Counted from the stretch's first letter, positions 44,793 through 52,999 are shown. The stretch: DNA of 64,000 nucleotides from Ilyobacter_A sp963675185 (GCA_963675185.2 CAXXOH010000003.1:682001-746000), one strand, 5' to 3'. Notes: generated from the letters alone by a model not told the origin. Program-made: numbers and translations.

Positions 44793-44805
44793 AAACTATA
44801 AAATA

Positions 44806-44893
44806 TGGCGGAGAGAGAGGGATTCGAACCCTCGGTAGGTTACCCTACACACGCGTTCCAGGCGAGCCCGTTCAACCGCTCCGGCATCTCTCC
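44806..44893 (-). tRNA. tRNA-Ser(GGA)
   Basis: An 88-nt class II tRNA with encoded CCA. The acceptor stem is GGAGAGA/TCTCTCC, discriminator G, anticodon loop CTGGAAC, a long variable arm (GTAGGGTAACCTAC) and the T arm GAGGGTTCGAATCCCTC. Position 28-42 of the anticodon stem is a U-U mismatch. Confidence 0.95.
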
Positions 44894-44907
44894 ATTTTTC
44901 CGTTCCT

Positions 44908-44936
44908 ATTATAGCGTTTTTAACTCTTTAAATCAA
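44908..44936 (-). promoter_or_regulatory. Predicted promoter of tRNA-Ser
   Basis: TTGATT (44936-44931), 17 bp, TATAAT (44913-44908). Confidence 0.6.
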
Positions 44937-44975
44937 GCTATTTTTTTATTAAGCACGCACTTTATATTGCTACCA

Positions 44976-45089
44976 TTATACCCAAGCATTTTTTCCAACA
45001 TTTATTCGAATTCCCCTAGCTGTCCATAAAATGGGTCCCCTTTTAAATTCAGATAAGAGTTCCCCTTCGAAAAACTCCTTTTCATCCAT
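44976..45089 (-). other. Spacer 44937-45227 with a 37-codon reading frame
   Basis: The spacer between tRNA-Ser and the MFS gene contains a 37-codon frame (MDEKEFFEGELLSEF..., ending VGKNAWV). It has no convincing ribosome site or known family, and may be a gene remnant. Nothing else stands out. Confidence 0.25.
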
Positions 45090-45227
45090 AAAATCCCACT
45101 TTCTTTAATACCAGCAAAAAATCACTCCACGCAAATCATATCAAACAGACTATGCTGTTCACAATGCTTTCCCTCCTTTTAACTCTTTATAGCTTTAAGA
45201 AGTTAGGAAACTATTTTTTCATACACA

Positions 45228-46499
45228 CTAAATAAAACGTCTATTATTTTGAAATATTAAGTGAATTCTTTTTTTGAATCCATATGAACTCAAAGCGAGC
45301 TTAGGAAGTTTAAAATTCCCACCTTTTACAGCAGCAACTGAAAAGAAGACCCCAACAATGGAGATAAGTGCAGCTGAAATTGGGCCTTGTACGTTAAATA
45401 TTCTATTTAAAAACCCAGAAATATATGAACAGAAAATTACTCCGAGCGAACCAGAAAGAATAAGTAAGGTCATAACTTCCGGATCAACCTTTTTTCTACC
45501 CTGTGTGCCATATGAAATTATTGATGGATAAAGAGCTGATGAGAACATTCCTGACAATCCAACAAAGAAAAACATTAAAAATACTTTATGTACAAGCAAC
45601 AGTCCCAATAACGAGAAACCGGCTAAAACCGAAGAAACTTTTATATAGCTCTCAAGTTTTACATACTTAATTATAAAAGTAACCGCTACTCTGCCGAATA
45701 ATACGAATCCCCAAAATAAAGAGAGACCCAGTTTAGAAAAGTTAGAGGATACTCCGGACACAACAAAGTACTCTACTATCCAATAGTTCATTGTAGCTTC
45801 AAAAAAACTATAAAGAAAAAGAGCTGTGGAGCAGAGATAGATTTTTCTATCAAAATTTTCAGTAATTTTTTTATTCTCCTTATTTTTCCACTCTTGACTC
45901 GGTGAAATATCTGAAAAGTCGCTTTTAAAAGTTAAAATAATGCTTATAAAAACCAAAATTAAAAATATCCTATACACAACAGCCCACGAAACCCCTTTTC
46001 CAATCAAAAAAGCTGCAACCGCCGGAGTCAAAACTGCACAAACAGAGTAACAAGCATTTAAAGTCACAAGTTTACTGGACCTTTCTTCATCGTATATATT
46101 TACTATAATAAAATTGGCAAACGAAAGATAAAATCCTACCCCGAATCCTATAAAAGTAATATACACAGAAAATAAAATTATATTTTGTACTGTAGTTATC
46201 CCAACTGTTCCTAAAACCATTAAAAAGCCAGTGAATATAAGGTTAGTTTTTATTGAAAATTTTTGCAGAAATAGCTTGCTGATCATCATGCTTAACGTTA
46301 CTGCGGCAGAAAACATAGTAAATAGATACTGTAATTTCGATGTTTCAATGCCTAAATATTTTGCTAACTCGAGTTTCATAGCACCGAGAGAAACCAAAGC
46401 AACAGCTGTATAAGAAAAAATAATATATGAAATAGCTGTACCCATATTTTTATTACTAGTTTTAGATTTCAAATTATCTCCATAAATATTGCTTAACAC
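45228..46499 (-). CDS. MFS transporter (FucP/YfkF-like layout)
   Basis: About 423 residues with 12 membrane helices and a central cytoplasmic loop. The start is GTG 46499, 6 bases after GAGGAGG; the longer frame from TTG 46514 would place that site inside the gene. It is the last gene of the segment that begins with the LacI-type regulator, so a sugar or sugar-acid substrate is plausible but unproven. Confidence 0.8.
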   Translation of the reverse strand: MLSNIYGDNLKSKTSNKNMGTAISYIIFSYTAVALVSLGAMKLELAKYLGIETSKLQYLFTMFSAAVTLSMMISKLFLQKFSIKTNLIFTGFLMVLGTVGITTVQNIILFSVYITFIGFGVGFYLSFANFIIVNIYDEERSSKLVTLNACYSVCAVLTPAVAAFLIGKGVSWAVVYRIFLILVFISIILTFKSDFSDISPSQEWKNKENKKITENFDRKIYLCSTALFLYSFFEATMNYWIVEYFVVSGVSSNFSKLGLSLFWGFVLFGRVAVTFIIKYVKLESYIKVSSVLAGFSLLGLLLVHKVFLMFFFVGLSGMFSSALYPSIISYGTQGRKKVDPEVMTLLILSGSLGVIFCSYISGFLNRIFNVQGPISAALISIVGVFFSVAAVKGGNFKLPKLALSSYGFKKRIHLIFQNNRRFI

Positions 46500-46571
46500 A
46501 AAACTCCTCCTCAATTAAACTTTTTTGAAAATTCCATAACTTAAATGAAACTCTTACTCCTTAAAATATTT

Positions 46572-47027
46572 TTATACGCCTTCAATAAAACGTCTATAGC
46601 TTTTCAACCATTTTGATATATAAGTAAAATTCTTTAAGGATATAAGTTTTTCTAAAATATTTAAGTACGCTTTTTCTGTTTTTTTATCTTCCTTACAAAC
46701 CATATCTAAGTAGTTTTTTATAAACGCCACCTTTTCATCATGGCTTTCTTGATAATCCACGTCATATAAAAGGTCATCAAACATGCTATTTGCAGATAAT
46801 ACCCCGCAATCCAAGAATTCACATAATTCAGTATAACACTCTTCACAAAGGGTCACAACATCAGCAAGTTTTTCACATCCAAGTCTTTGGTCATTCGTAT
46901 GATAAACGTCTATATTTTTATTGCCTCCGCATAGGACACAACTGCACCTATCAACCTCCAGCCTAAACTTTTTCACCAAATTCCAGTAATCGCTTTTTAA
47001 ATATTTTTCATCTATTTGTTTTCTCAT
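46572..47027 (-). CDS. HNH-like Cys-rich protein
   Basis: 151 residues. CSCVLCGGNKNIDVYHTNDQ and LADVVTLCEECYTEL recall the zinc knuckle of HNH nucleases (H-N-D-R-LG-L-C-x2-C). The usual histidine after the last CxxC is Tyr, so catalysis may be lost. The C-terminal half is helical and charged. It is preceded by palindrome 1 (47065-47074) and follows the three membrane peptides. Confidence 0.65.
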   Translation of the reverse strand: MRKQIDEKYLKSDYWNLVKKFRLEVDRCSCVLCGGNKNIDVYHTNDQRLGCEKLADVVTLCEECYTELCEFLDCGVLSANSMFDDLLYDVDYQESHDEKVAFIKNYLDMVCKEDKKTEKAYLNILEKLISLKNFTYISKWLKSYRRFIEGV

Positions 47028-47064
47028 AAAAAACTCATCCCCTTAAAAACAATTACTTTTTTTA

Positions 47065-47074
47065 TGCTCGAGCA
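47065..47074. promoter_or_regulatory. Palindrome TGCTCGAGCA, copy 1 (before the HNH-like gene)
   Basis: A perfect 10-bp palindrome, the centre expected of a LacI-family operator. It sits 37 bp upstream of the HNH-like start, with TATCAT about 14 bp before it on the minus strand. Confidence 0.65.
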
Positions 47075-47095
47075 AACATTTCATATGATACTTTA

Positions 47096-47164
47096 CTACT
47101 TATGAATATATTCAGCCATAAATGCCAATGCAACCAATATCGCTACTCCTAAAAATACTGTCAT
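47096..47164 (-). CDS. 22-residue membrane peptide A
   Basis: A 22-codon gene starting MTVFLGVAIL and ending LAFMAEYIHK. It is a single hydrophobic helix with a short charged C-terminus, preceded by AGGAGGTGGG. It shares FLG, LAF, AEY and H with peptides B and C despite different codons, so selection on the protein is likely. No known family was recognised. Confidence 0.7.
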   Translation of the reverse strand: MTVFLGVAILVALAFMAEYIHK

Positions 47165-47215
47165 ATTTCCCACCTCCTTTTGAAAAATTTTTCATAGAAA
47201 TTTCTTGTTTTTGAA

Positions 47216-47225
47216 TGCTCGAGCA
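47216..47225. promoter_or_regulatory. Palindrome TGCTCGAGCA, copy 2 (before peptide A)
   Basis: The same palindrome, extended on one side by a further matched base (AGTGCTCGAGCA). TATTATAC lies about 10 bp upstream on the minus strand. Confidence 0.65.
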
Positions 47226-47243
47226 CTTAAGCTGTATAATAAT

Positions 47244-47312
47244 TTACTCATGAACGTATTCAGCTGTGAACGCCAACACTATCAATGTTAATATACCCAG
47301 AAATGTTGCCAT
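47244..47312 (-). CDS. 22-residue membrane peptide B
   Basis: Starts MATFLGILTL and ends LAFTAEYVHE; identical in protein to peptide C. The ribosome site is AGGTGG, 7 bases before the ATG. It was missed by ordinary length cut-offs. Confidence 0.72.
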   Translation of the reverse strand: MATFLGILTLIVLAFTAEYVHE

Positions 47313-47358
47313 GCTTTCCACCTGCCTTTCTAAATTCAAGAATAGCTCCTATTTTTCG

Positions 47359-47368
47359 TGCTCGAGCA
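47359..47368. promoter_or_regulatory. Palindrome TGCTCGAGCA, copy 3 (before peptide B)
   Basis: Extended palindrome GTGCTCGAGCAC, with TATCAT upstream on the minus strand. Confidence 0.65.
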
Positions 47369-47386
47369 CTTAAAACGTATGATAAT

Positions 47387-47455
47387 TTACTCATGAACGT
47401 ATTCAGCTGTGAACGCCAACACTATCAATGTTAATATACCTAGAAATGTTGCCAT
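47387..47455 (-). CDS. 22-residue membrane peptide C
   Basis: Same protein as peptide B, in a 143-bp near-perfect tandem repeat with it. It is the first peptide gene after the LacI-type regulator and lies downstream of palindrome 4 and a predicted promoter. Confidence 0.72.
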   Translation of the reverse strand: MATFLGILTLIVLAFTAEYVHE

Positions 47456-47501
47456 GCTTTCCACCTACCTTTCTAAATTCAAGAATAGCTCCTATTTTTC
47501 G

Positions 47502-47511
47502 TGCTCGAGCA
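47502..47511. promoter_or_regulatory. Palindrome TGCTCGAGCA, copy 4 (before peptide C)
   Basis: Extended palindrome GTGCTCGAGCAC, lying at roughly +7 to +17 of the promoter at 47525-47553. A repressor bound here would block initiation. Confidence 0.7.
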
Positions 47512-47524
47512 CTTGAGGCTTGAA

Positions 47525-47553
47525 ATATAAAAACAGTAACAATATGCTGTCAG
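47525..47553 (-). promoter_or_regulatory. Predicted promoter of the peptide array
   Basis: CTGACA (47553-47548), 17 bp, TTATAT (47530-47525). Confidence 0.45.
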
Positions 47554-47636
47554 AAGCTTTTGTTCTGTTTTACTATTATACCCTACAAAAGAATACTTCG
47601 TCAATGGAAAATATCCTGCAAAAAATATAAAATATT

Positions 47637-48650
47637 TTATAGTATTTTTATGCTGTTCTCTATATAATTTTTTTCGTTTTCCGGCAACTCTTTAAATACT
47701 ATATAGTCGTAGATAGCCTTCGTAGCCTTATAGCCAATTATTTCAGGATGAGAATCAAGTACAAAATCTATATAGTCTTCTTTAAGGCATTCCCTATAAA
47801 AACTGTCTTCATATCCAGCTGACACCACAGATATCCTCTCTTTAATTTTTAGTTTCTCTACCACATCATGCAAGGCTTCTGCATCTCCAGTTGACATAAA
47901 TACGGCATTTATACCTCTATCTTTTTTCAAAACCTCTTCTATTTTTTTATAGGAGTTTTCGTACTCCTCATCACTGTATATAAATTCATTTATCCTGTAA
48001 TCTGCATTTTTGTCCTTTAAATATTTTTCAAAAGAACTCAACCTATCAGAAAATATTGTAAATTTAGGGTTCCCTATGATAATCAAAAAATTCATTTTAT
48101 CTTTCATAGTTTTTAGGAATAATCTCGCCACTATCTTCCCGCTGAGAATAGAGTCTTCACCAAAAAATCCAAGCCTTTTGCACTTCACATCTGTAACCAG
48201 TGTTATAATCGGGATGCCTGCATCTACTATTTCATCCATTTTTGAAGCTATCTCTTCCGAGTGCATAAAAGCAGTTAAAATACCGTCCACTCTCTTCTTT
48301 TTAAAATAATCCAACTTATCTAAAATAGCTTCTGAATCAAAGTTATCTATGGACACTATTTCAATTTTCAGCTTTGAATTTTCGGTTTCCTCTTGAGCTT
48401 TTTTTATGCCACTTATAACTCTTTCAAAATAAATCTTAGATTTTTTTGACATTATAGCACCTATGACTTTTTCCTCTTCAAGCGCCTTAAGTTTTTTTGC
48501 ATTTTTATTGGGCACGTAGTTGTGCTCTTTTGCTATATCCAATATTCTATTTTTTAAATCCGGGTTTATCCCTTCACGGTCATTCAGAGCCCTGTCCACG
48601 GTTCCCCTTGAAACTCCTGCTATCTTTGCTATATCTTTTATTGTTATCAC
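47637..48650 (-). CDS. LacI-family transcriptional regulator
   Basis: 337 residues. The N-terminal helix-turn-helix is TIKDIAKIAGVSRGTVDRAL, with the hinge NKNAKKLK. A periplasmic-binding-protein-like sensor domain follows (VIGAIMSKKSKIYFERVISG, GINAVFMSTGDAEALHDV, IDFVLDSHPEIIGY). Such regulators bind CG-centred palindromes, matching the four TGCTCGAGCA sites just downstream. The effector is probably a sugar or derivative. Confidence 0.92.
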   Translation of the reverse strand: MITIKDIAKIAGVSRGTVDRALNDREGINPDLKNRILDIAKEHNYVPNKNAKKLKALEEEKVIGAIMSKKSKIYFERVISGIKKAQEETENSKLKIEIVSIDNFDSEAILDKLDYFKKKRVDGILTAFMHSEEIASKMDEIVDAGIPIITLVTDVKCKRLGFFGEDSILSGKIVARLFLKTMKDKMNFLIIIGNPKFTIFSDRLSSFEKYLKDKNADYRINEFIYSDEEYENSYKKIEEVLKKDRGINAVFMSTGDAEALHDVVEKLKIKERISVVSAGYEDSFYRECLKEDYIDFVLDSHPEIIGYKATKAIYDYIVFKELPENEKNYIENSIKIL

Positions 48651-48714
48651 TAGCTAACCCCACCTCTTACACACTTTCTCCGCATAAATCAAATTCTTTT
48701 CACTTTCTAGTACA

Positions 48715-48743
48715 AGATTAAACTTTTTTTTTAGTTTTGTCAA
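48715..48743 (-). promoter_or_regulatory. Predicted promoter of the LacI-type gene
   Basis: TTGACA (48743-48738), 17 bp, TAATCT (48720-48715). There is no copy of the palindrome here, so autoregulation is not indicated. Confidence 0.5.
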
Positions 48744-48794
48744 TGTTTGGGTACCTACACTCTATATTTAAGCTTTAATTAAAATATTGAATTG

Positions 48795-49100
48795 ATTTAA
48801 AATCATAGAAATAGAAAAACATTTTTTTAGTCACGAATCGCACGGATGTATGCGAATAAAAAATCAAATAAAATGATATTTTGGACACAGAGCTGCACGG
48901 AGTAAAATAAAGAGTTTCACAGAGTAAGAAAAAAAGTCTATGTATAAGAGAGGCTTGCTTAGATCTTTTGAATAATTCGTGTGATCCGTGAAGATTCGTG
49001 ACAAAAAATTATTTTTAAAAGGTCTTCTCTGTGCGCCTCATGTTTAAAATCTCTGTGAAGCTCTGTGTCTAAAGAAGGTTTTCGAATAAATTCAGTAATT
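48795..49100. repeat. Dispersed intergenic repeat, copy 2
   Basis: About 300 bp in the same orientation as copy 1 at 21580-21872, with long identical blocks (TTTTGGACACAGAGCTGCAC, GATCCGTGAAGATTCGTGAC). It occupies most of the gap between the LacI-type gene and the HIRAN gene. Confidence 0.8.
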
Positions 49101-49209
49101 TATTAATAATTTAAAATAGTAAATTGGGCTATACATATTAAATTCTGCATTTAGTGAAGGAGTTTTTTTATCGCCTGGAATATATAATGCATAAGGCTGG
49201 TGGTTTAAA

Positions 49210-49539
49210 ATGAAGAGGATGGAAAAAGATAGTCGGAGTATTCTACTCTGCGAATGCCATGTAGCGGGGACAGCTTACCAACATCTATCTGAAACAGGAG
49301 AAAACTTAAGTATAGGAGACGAACTACTTCTTAAAAGGGAACATCATAACAAATATGACTACTTTGCAATCGCCGTATGGGATACCGAAAATAATAAAAT
49401 AGGATTTATTCCAAAAAATCAAAATATAATTTTAGCACGCCTAATGGATGCCGGTAAAATTCTTCAAACTTTTATAATCGAAAACAAACGTAAAAACAAC
49501 TACATATATTTAAGAATAAGGATATTTCTTTTAGATTAA
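49210..49539 (+). CDS. Stand-alone HIRAN-domain protein
   Basis: 109 residues. Almost the whole protein is a HIRAN domain: CECHVAGTAYQHL, LKREHHNKYDYFAIAVW, NKIGFIPKNQN and ILARLMDAGK. HIRAN domains bind 3' ends of single-stranded DNA in helicases such as HLTF; small solo versions in bacteria have no fixed role. The DNA-end role here is inference. The start could be either of two nearby ATGs. Confidence 0.85.
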   Translation: MKRMEKDSRSILLCECHVAGTAYQHLSETGENLSIGDELLLKREHHNKYDYFAIAVWDTENNKIGFIPKNQNIILARLMDAGKILQTFIIENKRKNNYIYLRIRIFLLD

Positions 49540-49742
49540 AGGAGCTGACGAAAAAAACCGCCTTCATAATTAAACTAGCTCAAGCTTAAACTATTTTGGG
49601 TGTAAAACCGACAAAAAATGAGGTATAATTTTATAGTGAAATATTTTCAGAAACTTGCTAAAATATAAGTGTGATTTAAAAGAAATCAGCACTTTATTAC
49701 TGCCGCATTTGTGGCTGTTCATATATTGCTAGGGGGAAACAC

Positions 49743-51062
49743 ATGAAGAAAATTTTACTCGTTGCATTTTTATCGATGCTAGCCGTTTCGGGATGTAGTT
49801 CATTAGAGGTCGAAACAGGTAATATCAAAAAACTCAATATAAAAATTTCCGAACTGGAGGAGTACAATTCGGATATAGACGACAAAATAAAAGCTTATAG
49901 AAACAGGGTTGAAACCCTAAAAGAGGAAATATCTTCTGCCGAAAACAACATTTACTCCATAAAAAAATTGGCTGGACAATATGCTACAGTGGAGACTTTT
50001 TCAAATGAACTGCCACTCAGTATTTCCTACGAAAAACAATATCTAGGCGAACTCCCTTCTCAAATATCCTATGTATTTGTCAAGGGACAGGAGATAAACC
50101 TCAGGGAAGGACCAACCACCCTCAGCAAAATAGTCTCAAAAGCCGTATACTTCGACAAGCTTACTCTCATAGAAGAGGTTATAAACAGGAGTGGGCAGAG
50201 ATGGTATAAAGTCTTGGACAAAAAAGGACAGGAAGTTTTTGTATACTCAAAAATAGTTGAAAAAAGGGGCTTCCAATTCGATGAGATGTTATACAAACTA
50301 AATGAAATGGATACCTTTATCTCCGAAGAGATAAACAGCGGAAATAAGATAGCTTCCATACATGCATACATACCCAATCCAAACAATGAAGATTTGAAAA
50401 GGGAAGAAGACAAATATGGAAATGTCGAGGACCAAAGTGCAGTCGCCATTCATGAATCAGGATACATCTATATCCCCGATAGAACTATAATTTCGGTTAT
50501 AGCTAAAGGTGAAGAAAAGTCGGAAATAAGAGTTCCAACTGTCTCGGAGGAACCTTTATTCGTAAAAAATGAGTTCATAGTCTACACACCACATATACAG
50601 AGGCCTCCCGACAAAGTAGTCGTTGTGGATGCGGAAAATCAAAATCTGGGAGTTTTTCAAAGAATAAATGACAAATGGACCCTCATCTCCTACACCTATT
50701 CCAAAACAGGGGTACTGAAACAATTAGGCTTCAAAACCCCAAAGGGATTCTTTATAGTCCCCAACGCATTAAAGACAATGCTATACAAGGACGAAGATGG
50801 AGAAAAGCAGGGTTATGCAAACTACGCCATTAGATTTTCAGGGGGCGGTTACATACACGGCACGCCTTTCAACTTCGATAAAGAGGAAGTGAAGCAGCGC
50901 TACTGGAGTGAATACTCCCTCGGGACTTATCGCGGTACCAGAAAATGCGTTAGAAATAATATAGACCATGCAGAATTCTTGTTTAACTGGGTTTTAGACA
51001 ACAAGATCACAGATGAAAATTTTCAGGGTGTAAGAAGCAATACTGCAGTTATAGTTATGTAA
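49743..51062 (+). CDS. Lipoprotein with coiled coil, SH3-like and L,D-transpeptidase domains
   Basis: 439 residues. The lipobox is AVSGCSS, then a coiled coil (residues 25-75), an SH3-like segment (VFVKGQEINLREGPTTLSKI, about 115-175), and a C-terminal YkuD-type L,D-transpeptidase with HGTPF and a GTRKCVRN catalytic Cys. It should cross-link peptidoglycan or attach proteins to it in the periplasm. The next gene encodes an Lpp-like lipoprotein, so outer-membrane tethering is an attractive role. GGGGG precedes the ATG. Confidence 0.85.
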   Translation: MKKILLVAFLSMLAVSGCSSLEVETGNIKKLNIKISELEEYNSDIDDKIKAYRNRVETLKEEISSAENNIYSIKKLAGQYATVETFSNELPLSISYEKQYLGELPSQISYVFVKGQEINLREGPTTLSKIVSKAVYFDKLTLIEEVINRSGQRWYKVLDKKGQEVFVYSKIVEKRGFQFDEMLYKLNEMDTFISEEINSGNKIASIHAYIPNPNNEDLKREEDKYGNVEDQSAVAIHESGYIYIPDRTIISVIAKGEEKSEIRVPTVSEEPLFVKNEFIVYTPHIQRPPDKVVVVDAENQNLGVFQRINDKWTLISYTYSKTGVLKQLGFKTPKGFFIVPNALKTMLYKDEDGEKQGYANYAIRFSGGGYIHGTPFNFDKEEVKQRYWSEYSLGTYRGTRKCVRNNIDHAEFLFNWVLDNKITDENFQGVRSNTAVIVM

Positions 51063-51093
51063 GTTTCTACAGCCGACAAGGGGGATAATGCCA

Positions 51094-51336
51094 ATGAAGA
51101 AATTTTTAATATTTATCTGCACACTGCTTTTATTGGGAGGGTGCTATTCTGATAAGATAGTCGACATAAACAACAACATAAACACTCTCGAGAAAAGGCT
51201 CTCCGAAACAGAAAAAAGTTCAGCTGAATTAGAAGATGAGCTTAGTTCTCTTAAAAATGAAACGTCTAGTTTAGAAGAAAATTTAGGGGCGCTAAATTCG
51301 GAATTAGAGAGAATAAAAAAATCTCTATCTCAATAA
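51094..51336 (+). CDS. Murein-lipoprotein-like coiled-coil lipoprotein
   Basis: About 80 residues. The signal ends LLLLGGCYSD, and the mature part is one heptad-repeat coiled coil (INNNINTLEKRLSETEKSSA... to ELERIKKSLSQ). The size and layout resemble Braun's lipoprotein, but the C-terminal Lys typical of Lpp is replaced by a Ser-Gln ending. The ATG at 51094 is preferred to 51088 by spacing from GGGGG. It is 31 bp after the L,D-transpeptidase gene. Confidence 0.78.
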   Translation: MKKFLIFICTLLLLGGCYSDKIVDINNNINTLEKRLSETEKSSAELEDELSSLKNETSSLEENLGALNSELERIKKSLSQ

Positions 51337-51357
51337 TTGAATTTTATATATAATATT

Positions 51358-51379
51358 TAGCTGTGGGGAACCACAGCTT
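51358..51379. repeat. 22-bp target duplication containing a terminator hairpin (left copy)
   Basis: TAGCTGTGGGG followed by AACCACAGCTT; AGCTGTGG/CCACAGCT is a perfect stem. It is identical to 52918-52939 on the other side of the IS element. The right copy still has the T run of the original terminator. Confidence 0.8.
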
Positions 51380-52917
51380 CAGGCTGTAGACAAAGAAATT
51401 TGTCTACAGCTCTTTTTTTTGCCTTAAATTTCTGATAAAATTTAACTGACTAGGAGGCGATTCAATTATGATGGGAGTTAAAAACACTGAAGAAAGAGAA
51501 ATTTTAAAACGAGTTAGTTTAAATGATATAGTTCCAAAAAATCATATAATCAGAAAAATAGATAGAGCTGTCGATTTAAGCTTTATTCATGATAAAGTTA
51601 AAGATTTGTACAGCCCTTACGGAGTCGAAAGTATCGATCCGATTGTACTTTTCAAAATAGTCGTGATCCAATATATTTTCGGAATACGTTCCATGCGGCA
51701 AACAATAAAAGAAATTGAAGTTAATATGGCCTACAGATGGTATATCGGGTACGGACTAGACGAACAGATCCCACATTTTTCCACTTTCGGGAAAAATTAC
51801 AAAAGGAGATTTGAAGGAACAGAAATTTTTGAAGATATTTTCAAACATATAGTTCAAGAAATAATTAAATGCAAATTTGTTGATGAGGAAAATATCTTTA
51901 TTGACGGGACACATATAAAAGCAAGCGCTAACAACAAAAAAAGTATGAGTAAGTTAATAGAAGTCAGCGCAAAATTCTATGAAGAAGCTCTGCATCAAGA
52001 GATTTCCAAAGATAGGAAAATCCATAAAAAAAAACTTTAAATTTTGAGTGCGAATCTCAACTAAAGATGATAAAGGCAAGTACAACTGATCCAGAATGCG
52101 GTGTATTTCATAAAGGAGAACATAAAAAAGTATTCGCATACAGCGCCAATACTGCATGCGATAAGAATAACTTCATATTAGATTTTGTTCTATCTCCCGG
52201 TAACAACCATGACTCAACTTCATTTCCGGAGCTTTATAAAAAATTAACACATTCCTATACAAATATAAAAAGAATAGTTGTCGATTCGGGATATAAAACT
52301 CCAGCTATTGCAAAACTGATACTTGATGATGGCAGAATTCCCATCATGCCGTATAAAAGACCTATGACCAAAGATGGATTTTTCAAAAAACATGAGTTTG
52401 TTTATGATGGGCATTACGACTGCTATCTATGCCCAAATGACGAGATATTGAAATATAGTACAACAAACAGAGAAGGTTACAAAGAATATAGGAGCAATTC
52501 AAAGATATGCGCTAATTGTGAATTTTTAAGTAAATGTACCGAAAGCAAGAACACCACCAAAATCGTCACCAGACATGTTTGGGAGGAATATATGGAGCGC
52601 GTGGAAGAGATCAGGCATTCGGAAGGAAGCAAGGAAATATATGCACTTCGTAGCCAGACTATAGAAAGAGTATTTGCTGATGCAAAAGAACTCCACGGAA
52701 TGAGGTATACACAATATAGAGGGTTGCTGAAAGTGAAAATGGAGCTGACCCTCAAATTTGCGTGCATGAATTTAAAAAAATTAGCACTTTGGAAGGCAAG
52801 GAATGGATTTTATTCCTTATTTCCGAAGCAAATCTATGCATTTTTATCAAATTTATCAAAAATAAAGGAAAGCGACTATCAAATATTTCTATTCGATAGT
52901 CGCTTGTCTACAATCTG
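51380..52917 (+). mobile_element. IS1182-family insertion sequence
   Basis: A 1538-bp element whose ends begin CAGGCTGTAGACAA and (complement of the right end) CAGATTGTAGACAA, 12 of 14 matching. Each end carries a hairpin: GCTGTAGACAAA/TTTGTCTACAGC at 51383-51410 and GCGACTATC/GATAGTCGC near 52872-52903. It is flanked by identical 22-bp copies of a terminator. Confidence 0.85.
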
Positions 52918-52999
52918 TAGCTGTGGGGAACCACAGCTTTTTTATAATGACGCAACCCGACATTTCAGCTTATGCCCAAGAAAAATTTTCTTTAAATGA
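51468..52999 (+). pseudogene. IS1182-family transposase split by a frameshift at an A9 run
   Basis: Part 1 (51468-52040, 190 residues) has the IS1182 N-terminus and the first Asp (IFIDGTHIKASA). After the run of nine A at 52025-52033 the frame is lost. A -1 shift restores KKKTLNFECESQLKMIKAS and the rest, with the second Asp (VVDSGYKTP) and Glu (IERVFADAKE). The change may be a mutation or slippage on A9. The reading frame has no stop inside the element and runs through the right end to 52999 in flanking DNA. Confidence 0.85.
52918..52939. repeat. 22-bp target duplication (right copy) with terminator
   Basis: Identical to 51358-51379 and followed by T6, so this is probably the original terminator of the lipoprotein operon. 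Confidence 0.8.

Noticed and set aside
44976..45089. 37-codon frame as a real gene
   Set aside because: No good ribosome site, no recognisable family and no neighbour relation; listed only as a possible remnant.
47040..47520. CRISPR array
   Set aside because: The regular 143-151 bp spacing contains conserved short genes and operators, not short repeats with unique spacers.
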